Shown here piece by piece: positions 43,550 through 50,814 of a stretch of 50,814 nucleotides of DNA. The position numbers and the translations under genes were made by a program. Position 1 is the first letter of the stretch, and each line of letters begins with the position of its first letter. Under the pieces are notes generated by a model. That model worked only from the letters and a program-made list of their open reading frames with translations, was not told where the DNA came from and did no database searches. Origin of the DNA: an uncultured Flavobacteriales bacterium (GTDB taxonomy: Bacteria > Bacteroidota > Bacteroidia > Flavobacteriales_D > Crocinitomicaceae); assembly GCA_913046365.1 (NCBI GenBank), contig CAJWRM010000002.1, positions 1 to 50,814 on the forward strand, given 5' to 3'.

Positions 43550-45013
43550 TCACTTTTTTATAAGGATCAGTAGTGCCTTGTTTTTTATAAAAATAGCCCA
43601 TTCTTCACTGTCCAACAATTTTTTGATTTCATCTTGATACTGATCTTCTGTAAAAGGATATTTGTTTTCCTCGGCAGTGAGTAATGCGATACAATTTGCA
43701 TCTCCCTTAAATGGGTAATGGTAAATATAATCTCTGAATGCTAAATGTGGCGCAAGTGGCGATTGCGCGCTGACGCGAAGGCTATCAGGAATAGTTCGAA
43801 GTGCCTCATGCACTGAACCCACATCAAACTTGCGTTTCCAATGCTCGGCTGAGTAGAAACGCGTATTGTCTTTTTTGTAGTATTCGGAAGTTCTGTTATC
43901 CATGAATTTGAAGCAGGAAATTGCGCAAAGTAATAGGGCTAAGATAGATACTTGCAATTTTCGCCTTTTGATTTTGTTTAAAAAGGTATATAGCCCTATC
44001 ACAAGTATCGGTGCAAACTCTATAGAATAATGATCACTAATCCCCCACCTTATGGGTAAATCGTTAAACATTTTTTGCGCTAGAATTGGAAGAATCATTA
44101 TGAGGTATTCCGGATAGAAAAAAAGTGCCCAACCCCCTGCAAAAATTAAGGCTATGTATGTTTCTAATTTAATTCCATCGTAGAACGAATCACCTGAATG
44201 GTTTTCAAAAAGAAGCTCAATTGCGCGTATAGGATGTTTGAATATATTGATAATAACTTCTCCGAAATTACTACCTAATGCATTAAACGAATGGTGGAGA
44301 TATACTCCGTCAGTATTTGAAAGTTCGGGAATTATGAGCTTGAGTATCACAATAAAATACAGGAATGCCGTGAAGGTTAAAAAGCCACTTAGTTTTAAGC
44401 GACTCCACTCTTTGTTTATGAGGTGTCGAAGGCTCAAGCCAAGGGAGATAAAGCCGGCCCAAAGTGCCATGTTTTCTTTGGATATGATTATGAGTATAAA
44501 AAATAAAATACTTTTAAAATATTTCTGTTTGTCATAATAATACAGGAACCATGGAACAAACATCGCGGCGACGACATTATCGTGGTAATCAAAACTAAGT
44601 GCTGAGTAAATCCCCCAAATAAAGAAAAAATGAATGAGGGCTAGAGTTGCAAGCTTTTTATTTTCTGAAATGAAATGGACAAATTTGAAGACTCCTAATC
44701 CACCAAAAAGAATTGCCGCCCATTGAAAAATAAGCATCGTATAACTTCCGAATATCCAATAAAAAGGAGATACTAGTAATGGGTATAACGAAAAATGATC
44801 TGCCAAGACATTTTCGAAGGAGGGCTGCATAATCATACAGTCGTTCCATCTGAAATGCGCATAATCAAAAATGGCATTTTGATTGATTCCTAAATCCCAA
44901 CCATACGTCCTAAAATTATAATGATTGATAAAGCTGATTGAAGCGAAAACGCCACCAAAAATGACAAAAACAAGAATTAACCACTTATTCTTGGTGATGA
45001 AATCTTTAATCAT
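43550..45013 (-). CDS. DUF2079 polytopic membrane protein (GT-C-like)
   Basis: A protein of 487 residues with about ten membrane helices. 'FRTYGWDLGINQNAIFDYAH', 'ENVLADHFSLYPLLVSPFYW' and 'LSFDYHDNVVAAMFVPWFLY' fit DUF2079, which Pfam places near the GT-C glycosyltransferases; these use lipid-phosphate sugars as donors. The Asp of 'YGWDLGI' in the first periplasmic loop is a candidate catalytic residue. It overlaps the GT2 gene upstream by 8 bases and precedes porZ by 2, so all three are co-translated. A sugar-transfer role at the periplasmic face is inference. Confidence 0.8.
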   Translation of the reverse strand: MIKDFITKNKWLILVFVIFGGVFASISFINHYNFRTYGWDLGINQNAIFDYAHFRWNDCMIMQPSFENVLADHFSLYPLLVSPFYWIFGSYTMLIFQWAAILFGGLGVFKFVHFISENKKLATLALIHFFFIWGIYSALSFDYHDNVVAAMFVPWFLYYYDKQKYFKSILFFILIIISKENMALWAGFISLGLSLRHLINKEWSRLKLSGFLTFTAFLYFIVILKLIIPELSNTDGVYLHHSFNALGSNFGEVIINIFKHPIRAIELLFENHSGDSFYDGIKLETYIALIFAGGWALFFYPEYLIMILPILAQKMFNDLPIRWGISDHYSIEFAPILVIGLYTFLNKIKRRKLQVSILALLLCAISCFKFMDNRTSEYYKKDNTRFYSAEHWKRKFDVGSVHEALRTIPDSLRVSAQSPLAPHLAFRDYIYHYPFKGDANCIALLTAEENKYPFTEDQYQDEIKKLLDSEEWAIFIKNKALLILIKK

Positions 45014-45953
45014 CTAAAGTGTTTTTATCTGCAATGATGTAGTTTGGTCTTCCCTTGCTTTGGGCAAATACCTTTCCGAGATATACTCCTATGATCCCAA
45101 TCATAATTAGCTGAATTCCGCCAATCAAAAGTATGCTCGCAATAATGGAGGTCCAACCTGGCACAGTTTCGTTACCAAATGCAAAAGCATAAATGGCATA
45201 GAGGCTATAAATAAAGGCTAGAAAGGCAAAAAATACGCCAAAATAAATCGAAAAGTAAAGTGGCTTGGCGCTTAAGGAGGTAATTCCTGTCGATGCAAAT
45301 CTCAGCATTTTAGAAAATGAATATTTTGTTTTACCCGCATGCCTTTTATTTGGTGAGTATTCAATTGCTTCTTGTTGAAAACCAAGCGAGGGAATAATTC
45401 CACGAATAAAAAGGTTGGTTTCTTTATACATTAAAAGGGCTTGAATTACTTTTTGATCCATAAGTCTGAAGTCAGCTACACCGTATTCTAGCTTAATTTG
45501 ACTCAGTGAGTTTGCGATTCGGTAAAAAAGTTTAGAGCTCGTTCTTTTAAACCAAGGAAGCGTTTTGTCGATTCGTTTTGAATACACAACATCGACACCT
45601 GCCCTCCATTTTTCAATCATTTTTGGGATAAGCTCAACGGGGTGCTGGAGATCAGCATCTAAAGAAATAACGCCTTGAAAACGAGCATGATCTAGTCCAG
45701 CCTTTAGAGCCAACTGATGCCCAAAATTTCTAGAGAACGAAATATATTTTACCTGAGCGTCATGTGCAGCTATGCGCTTGATGATTTTCAAGGAATCGTC
45801 ATGACTACCGTCATCGACAAAAATAAACTCTAACGCATCTAGTCCAAGTGGGTCAATCGTTTCCCTCAACTTATTATAGAGAAGTTCAATATTCCCTTCC
45901 TCATTGAAGGTGGGAATTACAACACTTAGCGTATTTTTAACTGTTAGGTCCAT
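45006..45953 (-). CDS. family 2 glycosyltransferase of the GtrB/dolichol-phosphate type
   Basis: A protein of 315 residues. The catalytic GT2 domain has 'SVVIPTFNEEGNIELLYNKL', 'IFVDDGSHDDSL', 'YISFSRNFGHQLALKAGLDH' and the metal-binding 'ISLDADLQHP'. Two C-terminal membrane helices lie at about 235-258 and 270-294. This is the layout of enzymes that load a sugar from UDP- or GDP-sugar onto polyprenyl phosphate on the cytoplasmic side. The DUF2079 gene downstream (8-base overlap) could use that product. The -7 element ends only 5 bases before the ATG. Confidence 0.92.
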   Translation of the reverse strand: MDLTVKNTLSVVIPTFNEEGNIELLYNKLRETIDPLGLDALEFIFVDDGSHDDSLKIIKRIAAHDAQVKYISFSRNFGHQLALKAGLDHARFQGVISLDADLQHPVELIPKMIEKWRAGVDVVYSKRIDKTLPWFKRTSSKLFYRIANSLSQIKLEYGVADFRLMDQKVIQALLMYKETNLFIRGIIPSLGFQQEAIEYSPNKRHAGKTKYSFSKMLRFASTGITSLSAKPLYFSIYFGVFFAFLAFIYSLYAIYAFAFGNETVPGWTSIIASILLIGGIQLIMIGIIGVYLGKVFAQSKGRPNYIIADKNTLDD

Positions 45954-45958
45954 TGCTT

Positions 45959-45966
45959 CAAAGTTA
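45959..45966 (-). promoter_or_regulatory. -7 element of the GT2-DUF2079-porZ operon
   Basis: Minus-strand TAACTTTG matches TAnnTTTG and ends 5 bases before the ATG at 45953. Transcription would start at or next to the start codon. No -33 TTG is seen. Confidence 0.4.
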
Positions 45967-45998
45967 AGGATAATAACCTTTTTATAAAGTGCTTGTGT

Positions 45999-46006
45999 TA
46001 TATTTG
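45999..46006 (+). promoter_or_regulatory. -7 element of the RidA-like operon
   Basis: TATATTTG matches TAnnTTTG exactly, 21 bases before the chosen ATG at 46028. It sits downstream of the in-frame alternative start at 45989, which supports the later start. Confidence 0.45.
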
Positions 46007-46027
46007 CATAAGCAATCTATTAAGATT

Positions 46028-46462
46028 ATGGAAGAACGTATCTCAACGAACAAAGCTCCGAAGCCCGTTGGGCTTTATCCCCACGCAAGAAAAGCAGGGA
46101 ACTTACTCTTTTTATCTGGAGTTGGTCCTCGCGTTGCAGGTTCTGATTCTACAGATTCACACGTGCCTGGCTTGAAGCTTGACCACAATGGCAACTTTAT
46201 TGAATTTGATTTTGAGGCGCAATGTCGCAGCGTTTTTGACAATGTGAAAATTATTCTTGAAGAATCTGGATCTAGCTGGGATGGCCTGATTGACGTTACG
46301 GTTTTTTTGGTAAACATGAAACGAGATTTTCAGGTTTATAATAAGATTTACGCTGAATATTTCAAAGACAACTTACCATGTAGAACTACTGTTGAAATAA
46401 ACTCTTTACCTACGCCGATTGCTATAGAATTGAAATGTATTGCAACAATAACTGAATTATGA
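46028..46462 (+). CDS. RidA-family deaminase, aminomuconate-deaminase-like
   Basis: The ATG at 46028 gives a 144-residue protein of normal size. RidA/YjgF proteins are trimeric and hydrolyse enamine/imine or related amino groups. The phrases 'NKAPKPVGLYPHARKAGNLL', 'FLSGVGPR', 'DVTVFLVNMKRDFQVYNKIY' and 'TVEINSLPTPIAIELKCIA' resemble the subgroup that contains 2-aminomuconate deaminase from tryptophan/kynurenine or aminophenol breakdown, rather than the short housekeeping RidA. The Arg in 'PCRTTVEI' is the carboxylate-binding residue. No other kynurenine-pathway gene is in the window. It overlaps the next gene by ATGA. Confidence 0.85.
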   Translation: MEERISTNKAPKPVGLYPHARKAGNLLFLSGVGPRVAGSDSTDSHVPGLKLDHNGNFIEFDFEAQCRSVFDNVKIILEESGSSWDGLIDVTVFLVNMKRDFQVYNKIYAEYFKDNLPCRTTVEINSLPTPIAIELKCIATITEL

Positions 46463-47040
46463 TAGGATTTATATTGCGCATTGCAGTCGCAACTGCAGCA
46501 CTTGGATTTAACATTTATCTTTTTTACACGGGCTCATGGGGCTGGGGAATCTCCATGCTGTTTGTAACGGCACTTGTGATCCTATCTTTTTTCCGGAATC
46601 CAACAATGATACTCGCCTTGAATCAAATGCGTATTGGAAATACGGATAAAGCTTACAAATATATCAGTAGGATTTCGAGTCCTGAATATTTACCTAGAAA
46701 ACAACATGCATATGTTATTTTTCTTCAGGCCATCATGGGTGCACAGACATTGGGACTTGCACAAAGCGAGCAAAAGCTTCGTCAGGCTTTGGCATTGGGA
46801 TTGAGAACTCCAGAAGACAATGCAATGGCCCGCATGCATCTGGCAGGAATTTGTGCTCAGTCAGGCAGAAAAAAAGAATCTTTGTCTTTACTTTCTGAAG
46901 CAAAGAAGCTTGACAAGTCTGGTATGATGAAGGATCAAATTCGAACGATGCAGCAGCAATTGCAGATGGCACCTTCTAAGAATCAAATGCGAATGGCTCA
47001 AATGATGGGTGGCAGAAAAAAGACGCCAAAGATGCGCTAG
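46459..47040 (+). CDS. membrane-anchored TPR protein
   Basis: A protein of 193 residues with two N-terminal hydrophobic segments (about 4-24 and 29-46), then a helical repeat region with 'NTDKAYKYISRISSPEYL', 'AQSEQKLRQALALGLRTPED' and 'ARMHLAGICAQSGRKKESLS', the spacing of tetratricopeptide repeats. The tail is basic and methionine-rich ('MRMAQMMGGRKKTPKMR'). Translation is coupled to the RidA-like gene by an ATGA overlap; the methyltransferase gene follows after 1 base. Probably a protein-interaction factor facing the cytoplasm; no specific role known. Confidence 0.75.
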   Translation: MIGFILRIAVATAALGFNIYLFYTGSWGWGISMLFVTALVILSFFRNPTMILALNQMRIGNTDKAYKYISRISSPEYLPRKQHAYVIFLQAIMGAQTLGLAQSEQKLRQALALGLRTPEDNAMARMHLAGICAQSGRKKESLSLLSEAKKLDKSGMMKDQIRTMQQQLQMAPSKNQMRMAQMMGGRKKTPKMR

Positions 47041-47041
47041 T

Positions 47042-47899
47042 ATGTCGCAATCAAAAATTTTCACAGAGCCTTGGAAAGACTACGAGCTTATTGATGCTGG
47101 AGGCGGAAAAAAGCTTGAAAGATGGGGGGGTATTATTACAATCCGTCCTGAGCTCCAGGCATATTTTCATAGCGGTATGCCTTTTAACGAGTGGAAGAAA
47201 ATGGCTCATTGGGAGTTTGTTGAGAAACGAGCCAATAAGGGCAACTGGAGGCCACTTAAAAAAAATGCCTTGTCCTCATGGAATATAAAATATGGACGTC
47301 TAACCTTTAAGCTTGAGTTAACAAATAATAAGCATATTGGGCTTTTTCCTGAGCAAAAAATAAATTGGGCGTATCTTGAAGCAAATCTCAATGCTGATGA
47401 TAAGTTCCTAAACCTATTTGCTTATACCGGTGCCTCATCGTGCGTTGGAAGGAATATGGGAGCGGATACGTATCATTTAGACTCTGTAAAGCCAATTATA
47501 TCTTGGGCAAAGCAAAACATGGAGTTCAGCCGATTAATGAATATAAGATGGGTACATGAAGATGCTTTGAAGTTTGTCAATAGAGAACAAAAAAGAGGCA
47601 ATAAATATAAGGCAATTCAAATGGATCCACCTGCATGGGGTTTGGGCGCAAAGGGAGAGAAATGGAAGCTTGAAGACAAAGTAGATGAGCTTTTAGCTGC
47701 AACGGCTTCGATTCTCAATGAGGATGGTTTTCTTATTTTGAATACGTATTCTCCAACGATTGATCAAGATACCCTTAAAGAATTAATGACAATATATTTT
47801 CCTCAACGTTCTTCTTCAGTAAATGGTCTTCATATGAAAACCACCTCTGGTAAACATTTGTATTTTGGAGAGCTTGTTCGGGTCGGAATAACCATTTAA
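47042..47899 (+). CDS. RlmI-like SAM-dependent methyltransferase
   Basis: The ATG at 47042, 1 base after the previous stop, gives 285 residues. A beta-rich N-terminal part ('LERWGGIITIRPELQAYFHS') precedes a Rossmann methyltransferase domain with 'KFLNLFAYTGASSCVGRNMG' (SAM site), the acidic 'YHLDSVKPIISWAKQNM', 'WVHEDALKFV' and motif IV 'AIQMDPPAWGLG'. This layout resembles 23S rRNA cytosine-C5 methyltransferases of the RlmI type, and the DPP motif suits base methylation. The N-terminal PUA domain of true RlmI is missing, so RNA substrate is not certain. Confidence 0.82.
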   Translation: MSQSKIFTEPWKDYELIDAGGGKKLERWGGIITIRPELQAYFHSGMPFNEWKKMAHWEFVEKRANKGNWRPLKKNALSSWNIKYGRLTFKLELTNNKHIGLFPEQKINWAYLEANLNADDKFLNLFAYTGASSCVGRNMGADTYHLDSVKPIISWAKQNMEFSRLMNIRWVHEDALKFVNREQKRGNKYKAIQMDPPAWGLGAKGEKWKLEDKVDELLAATASILNEDGFLILNTYSPTIDQDTLKELMTIYFPQRSSSVNGLHMKTTSGKHLYFGELVRVGITI

Positions 47900-47909
47900 C
47901 TACCTTATT

Positions 47910-49229
47910 CTAAAGTAAATCGTTGGCCATATTGGCGAGCTCAGAACGTTCTCCTTTTTCTAGCTTTACATTTGAAAATAATTTTTGTCCTGTTAATCGA
48001 TCAATTAGATAGGCCAAACCATTACTATTTTCATCCAAATAAGGGGTGTCTATTTGATGAACATCCCCTGTAAATACGATTTTCGTATTTTCTCCGGCGC
48101 GTGTAATTATTGTTTTCACCTCATGAGGTGTTAGGTTCTGGGCTTCATCAATAATGAACATAATATTGGAGAGACTTCTTCCTCTTATAAAGGCTAAAGG
48201 AGTGATTAAAATCTTGCCAGATTCCTGCATTTCGATAATTGCCTTATGCTTTTTTTCGTTCTGCCCGAATTGTGATTTAATAAATTTCAAATTATCGAAA
48301 AGAGGCTCCATATATGGACCAATCTTGTCATTTGCATCTCCTGGTAAGAATCCTATTTCTTTATTCGATAATGGTACAATTGGTCTTGCTAGAATAATTT
48401 GGTTGTATTGTTTTGCTTGCTCTAGGGCAGAAGCAAGAGCTAAAAGTGTTTTCCCGGTCCCAGCAACTCCTTGAATAGCAACGAGTTTAATACTTTGGTT
48501 CATTAGGGCGTGTAAAGCAAAAGCTTGCTCTGCATTTTTAGGTTTTATTCCATAGACAAATTCTTTTTCAATGCGTTCAACCTGGTCTACAGCATGGTTG
48601 AAAAAAGCAAGTGAGGAAGACTTTCCATTTTTTAAAATATAATATCCATTTACGAGCTTACTTGTTCCGAGAATTCCATTTTCATCTATACGTCCCTTTG
48701 TAAATATTTCACGGATTCTTTCAGAATCAACACCTTCAATTGTGTTTGACTTTTCCTCGCTTTGGATAGTGACCTTTCCTGTTTCATAGTCTTCGGCGAT
48801 TACACCAAGTGCCTTTGCTTTTATTCGAAGGTTAATATCTTTCGTGACAAGCGTCACTGATTTTTTTGGCTCATTTTCCTTAAGGTAAAGTGCTGCATTA
48901 ATTATTTTATGATCATTTTTTCCTTCGGCATAGATTGTCTCAGCATCAATTATTTTAGGCTTTTGCTCCATAATCACCTTAAACTTGCCTTTCCCTTTTC
49001 CTAACCCAATCCAATCTTGTAGGCCACCGTTACCAGATAATCGGTCAATAAATCGAATGACTTCACGTGCGCAGAAGTTTTTTGTATCATTACCAACCTT
49101 AAATTTATCGAGCTCTTCTAATACTGTAATCGGGATTGCTACATTATTATCTTCAAAGGTCGTTATGGATTGGTGGTCATGGAGTAAAACGGAGGTGTCA
49201 AGGACGAAGATTTTTTGCTTTTTTGCCAT
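47910..49229 (-). CDS. PIN domain-PhoH ATPase fusion
   Basis: A protein of 439 residues. The N-terminal PIN domain (about 6-150) keeps the four acidic metal ligands: Asp11 in 'VLDTSVLLHD', Glu39 in 'VLEELDKF', Asp106 in 'KNDHKI' and Asp131 in 'TKDINLRIKA', so RNase activity is plausible. The PhoH-like ATPase domain follows, with Walker A 'GVAGTGKT' (254-261), 'ILARPIVPLSNKEIGFLPGD' and Walker B 'NIMFIIDEAQNLTPHE'. This architecture is common (YlaK type) and is thought to unwind and cut RNA. It converges on the methyltransferase gene with 10 bases between stops. Confidence 0.93.
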   Translation of the reverse strand: MAKKQKIFVLDTSVLLHDHQSITTFEDNNVAIPITVLEELDKFKVGNDTKNFCAREVIRFIDRLSGNGGLQDWIGLGKGKGKFKVIMEQKPKIIDAETIYAEGKNDHKIINAALYLKENEPKKSVTLVTKDINLRIKAKALGVIAEDYETGKVTIQSEEKSNTIEGVDSERIREIFTKGRIDENGILGTSKLVNGYYILKNGKSSSLAFFNHAVDQVERIEKEFVYGIKPKNAEQAFALHALMNQSIKLVAIQGVAGTGKTLLALASALEQAKQYNQIILARPIVPLSNKEIGFLPGDANDKIGPYMEPLFDNLKFIKSQFGQNEKKHKAIIEMQESGKILITPLAFIRGRSLSNIMFIIDEAQNLTPHEVKTIITRAGENTKIVFTGDVHQIDTPYLDENSNGLAYLIDRLTGQKLFSNVKLEKGERSELANMANDLL

Positions 49230-49318
49230 TCAGATACTTTTATTTGAAGTTAACTTTAAATACATAAAATCAAAGAGAAAAGTCAGTGTATTTATCTACA
49301 AATTTTTGTTAGGAAAAT

Positions 49319-50209
49319 TCAGTCCTCATTTTTCACGATATGCGCCATTGCAGAATCGAAATCGGGGAATAGAAATTCAAAGCCATTTTGTTTAATCTTT
49401 TGATTTGACACCTTTAAGCTTTCTGTGAGCATTGTAGACATTTCACCAAGGAAAAAGGATAAGATTCGTTTCGGTATTGCAGGAAAAAAGAACGGTTTTT
49501 TCATTTTCTTAGAAATAGTCTTCATGAATTCTTGATTAGAAATATATCCATTAGCGGCATTAAATGTACCTTCTTTTTTATGCTCTATACAATGTATAAA
49601 CATCCTGCATAAGTCCTTTATATGAATCCATGGAAGGTATTGCTGTCCTGATCCGAGTGGAGAGCCTAAGCCTAACCTTATCGGCTTCATTATTTTTTTG
49701 AGAGCTCCTCCTTTTTTATCCACTACTAATGCAATACGCAGTATCGCTACGGGACATATTTCTTTAAAGCTATTACTAGCAATCTCCCATTCTTTAACCA
49801 ATTCGGATAAAAAGTCGTTACCATACTCATGGGACTCTTCTTTTTCTACTTGGGTGTTGTAGCCATAACAGTTTATTCCCGATGCACTTATAAAATAGTT
49901 TAGCTTCGGCATTTTTGATGCCGTTTGTTTTAGGAACTGAATTGAATTAACACGTGAGTTAATTAATTCTATTTTTCTTTTATCGCTCCACTTTTGCGCA
50001 CCGATATTTGCTCCAGCTAAATTAATGATAACCTCAATTTTATCAAGATGTTTTTCATCTATACGCTGCTTTTCTGGGTTCCAATAGATGTGCCCCTTCT
50101 TTTTAGGGCGTCTAGATAATTTATACACTTCATGGCCTTGTCTTTTGAGCATATTACCTAGAGACTTTCCAACTAGACCTCTACCACCTGAAATAAGAAA
50201 TGTTGTCAT
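49319..50209 (-). CDS. TIGR01777 family epimerase-like oxidoreductase
   Basis: A protein of 296 residues of the extended short-chain dehydrogenase fold. The N-terminal NAD(P) site is 'TFLISGGRGLVGKSLGNMLK', with 'YKLSRRPKK' and 'VIINLAGANIGAQKWSDKRK' following; the catalytic Tyr region is 'NYFISASGINCYGYNT', and a C-terminal DUF1731-type segment contains 'FNAANGYISNQEFMKTISKK'. These are the hallmarks of TIGR01777 (SulA/YfcH-type) proteins, whose substrate is unknown. Full length. The upstream gap of 142 bases separates it from the divergent peptidase gene. Confidence 0.9.
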   Translation of the reverse strand: MTTFLISGGRGLVGKSLGNMLKRQGHEVYKLSRRPKKKGHIYWNPEKQRIDEKHLDKIEVIINLAGANIGAQKWSDKRKIELINSRVNSIQFLKQTASKMPKLNYFISASGINCYGYNTQVEKEESHEYGNDFLSELVKEWEIASNSFKEICPVAILRIALVVDKKGGALKKIMKPIRLGLGSPLGSGQQYLPWIHIKDLCRMFIHCIEHKKEGTFNAANGYISNQEFMKTISKKMKKPFFFPAIPKRILSFFLGEMSTMLTESLKVSNQKIKQNGFEFLFPDFDSAMAHIVKNED

Positions 50210-50351
50210 CGAATCAAAATATTTTGCAAATCAAGTTGTTAATCAACCTGCCAATAATTGAGGTATAAAATTAACACAATTAGTATATTTTTGTTTTCAA
50301 ATGACAAGAATATTAAGGTTATAGTGTAATTTAGAAAACGAACAACTTCCA

Positions 50352-50814
50352 TTGAGAACTTCTCTATTTATTGTGCTGTTTTTTACCGTCACTATTTTTT
50401 ACGGACAGACAGGTGCGTCTCAGAAATCAAGTGACGAAAAATCGACTTATTTGTTTACCGCACTTTTGAGTAAAGACATGTCTAGGGATTTGTTTCAATT
50501 AAAGGAAACAATTCTAAAGACACATCCTGCTCCTTTTTTTTACCGTTCAGACAGTTTATTTAATGCTGCATATGATGAAGCGGTGCGTTTGGTTCAAAAA
50601 CCCAAAACAGTGCTAGAATTTGCGCAAGTTATAAATGGATTTACAAGTGTCATTGAGGACTCACATACTGCATTGAACCCAAGGGAGCTATTACGACTAG
50701 ACTCAAAAAAAAGAAAAATATCTCCTTTTCATTTAAAGGAAATAGGAGAAAAATTCTATTTAAGTAAAATTTTAAATGATGCAATTCCTCTAGGGGTAGA
50801 GGTATTAGCTGTTA
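50352..50814 (+). CDS. exported S41 peptidase-like protein (N-terminal part)
   Basis: The frame is open from a TTG at 50352 to the window end (154 codons). Upstream in frame there is a stop at 50322-50324 and no ATG, so TTG is the probable start. A signal peptide ends near 'FFTVTIFYGQ'. The next part, 'DMSRDLFQLKETILKTHPAP', 'FAQVINGFTSVIEDSHTAL' and 'ISPFHLKEIGEKFYLSKIL', resembles the N-terminal region of Bacteroidota S41 (tail-specific) peptidases, including the 'DSHT' phrase. The catalytic Ser-Lys region would lie beyond the window. Confidence 0.65.
   Translation, partial: MRTSLFIVLFFTVTIFYGQTGASQKSSDEKSTYLFTALLSKDMSRDLFQLKETILKTHPAPFFYRSDSLFNAAYDEAVRLVQKPKTVLEFAQVINGFTSVIEDSHTALNPRELLRLDSKKRKISPFHLKEIGEKFYLSKILNDAIPLGVEVLAV

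Noticed and set aside
43548-43601. 18-residue N-terminal extension of PorZ
   Set aside because: It overlaps the upstream DUF2079 gene and gives no better signal peptide; the ATG at 43547 follows the stop by 2 bases.
44238-44537. 99-codon plus-strand ORF opposite the DUF2079 gene
   Set aside because: Antisense to a membrane-protein gene; its sequence is the mirror expected from such codons.
48985-49395. 136-codon plus-strand ORF opposite phoH and the following gap
   Set aside because: Mostly antisense to the PIN domain, with no family resemblance and no promoter.

Overview
The window is a low-GC, gene-dense chromosomal segment of a Bacteroidota bacterium, most likely a free-living (marine-type) member of the Flavobacteriales. 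The evidence is taxon-specific content: a type IX secretion (T9SS) cargo protein and a PorZ-like T9SS component, DUF4249/TonB-receptor pairs, a monomeric NADP isocitrate dehydrogenase, caa3-type cytochrome oxidase genes in Bacteroidota order, and promoters of the TTG / TAnnTTTG type. I see no tRNA, rRNA, CRISPR array, insertion sequence or prophage. About 43 protein genes fill the window; the two outermost (AsmA-like, S41 peptidase-like) are cut by the window ends.

Layout. 1-6.1 kb: AsmA-like protein, exported thioredoxin-fold protein, two tandem DoxX-like membrane proteins, two very small proteins, DUF2461, proline synthesis gene proC and a membrane protein with a four-cysteine cytoplasmic head. 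6.2-13.0 kb: a TonB-dependent receptor with a beta-helix lipoprotein (minus strand), divergent from a small lipoprotein and a Na/phosphate cotransporter (plus strand). Direct-repeat hexamers with an 11-bp period lie in front of these promoters and suggest a phosphate-responsive module. 13.1-19.1 kb: a tight five-gene operon with an ECF sigma factor, a protein with a cytoplasmic N-terminus, one membrane helix, a long coiled coil and a C-terminal outer-membrane-barrel-like domain (candidate trans-envelope anti-sigma factor), a TonB receptor, a DUF4249 lipoprotein and a ClpP-fold lipoprotein. This is the best candidate for an undescribed system.

19.1-26.5 kb: T9SS cargo protein, YihY/BrkB membrane protein, isocitrate dehydrogenase, and an overlapping DUF4403 lipoprotein/OmpA-domain pair. 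26.5-32.6 kb (minus): a seven-gene oxidase biogenesis operon in transcription order: heme O synthase, two subunit III paralogues with large insertions, subunit IV, a SCO-like protein, SCO, and a DUF3050-DUF420 fusion. Subunits I and II lie elsewhere. 32.7-41.2 kb (plus): enoyl-CoA hydratase plus Wzx-like flippase, dxs, a FucP-like sugar permease, a GH3 beta-glucosidase lipoprotein and a small unknown protein. 41.2-46.0 kb (minus): glycosyltransferase GT2, DUF2079 membrane protein and PorZ in one operon, tying surface-glycolipid chemistry to T9SS. 46.0-47.9 kb (plus): RidA/aminomuconate-deaminase-like protein, TPR membrane protein and rRNA-methyltransferase-like protein. 47.9-50.2 kb (minus): PIN-PhoH ATPase and a TIGR01777 epimerase-like protein. 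The window ends inside an exported S41 peptidase-like gene.

All functional calls rest on reading motifs and family resemblance by eye; no database search was possible.
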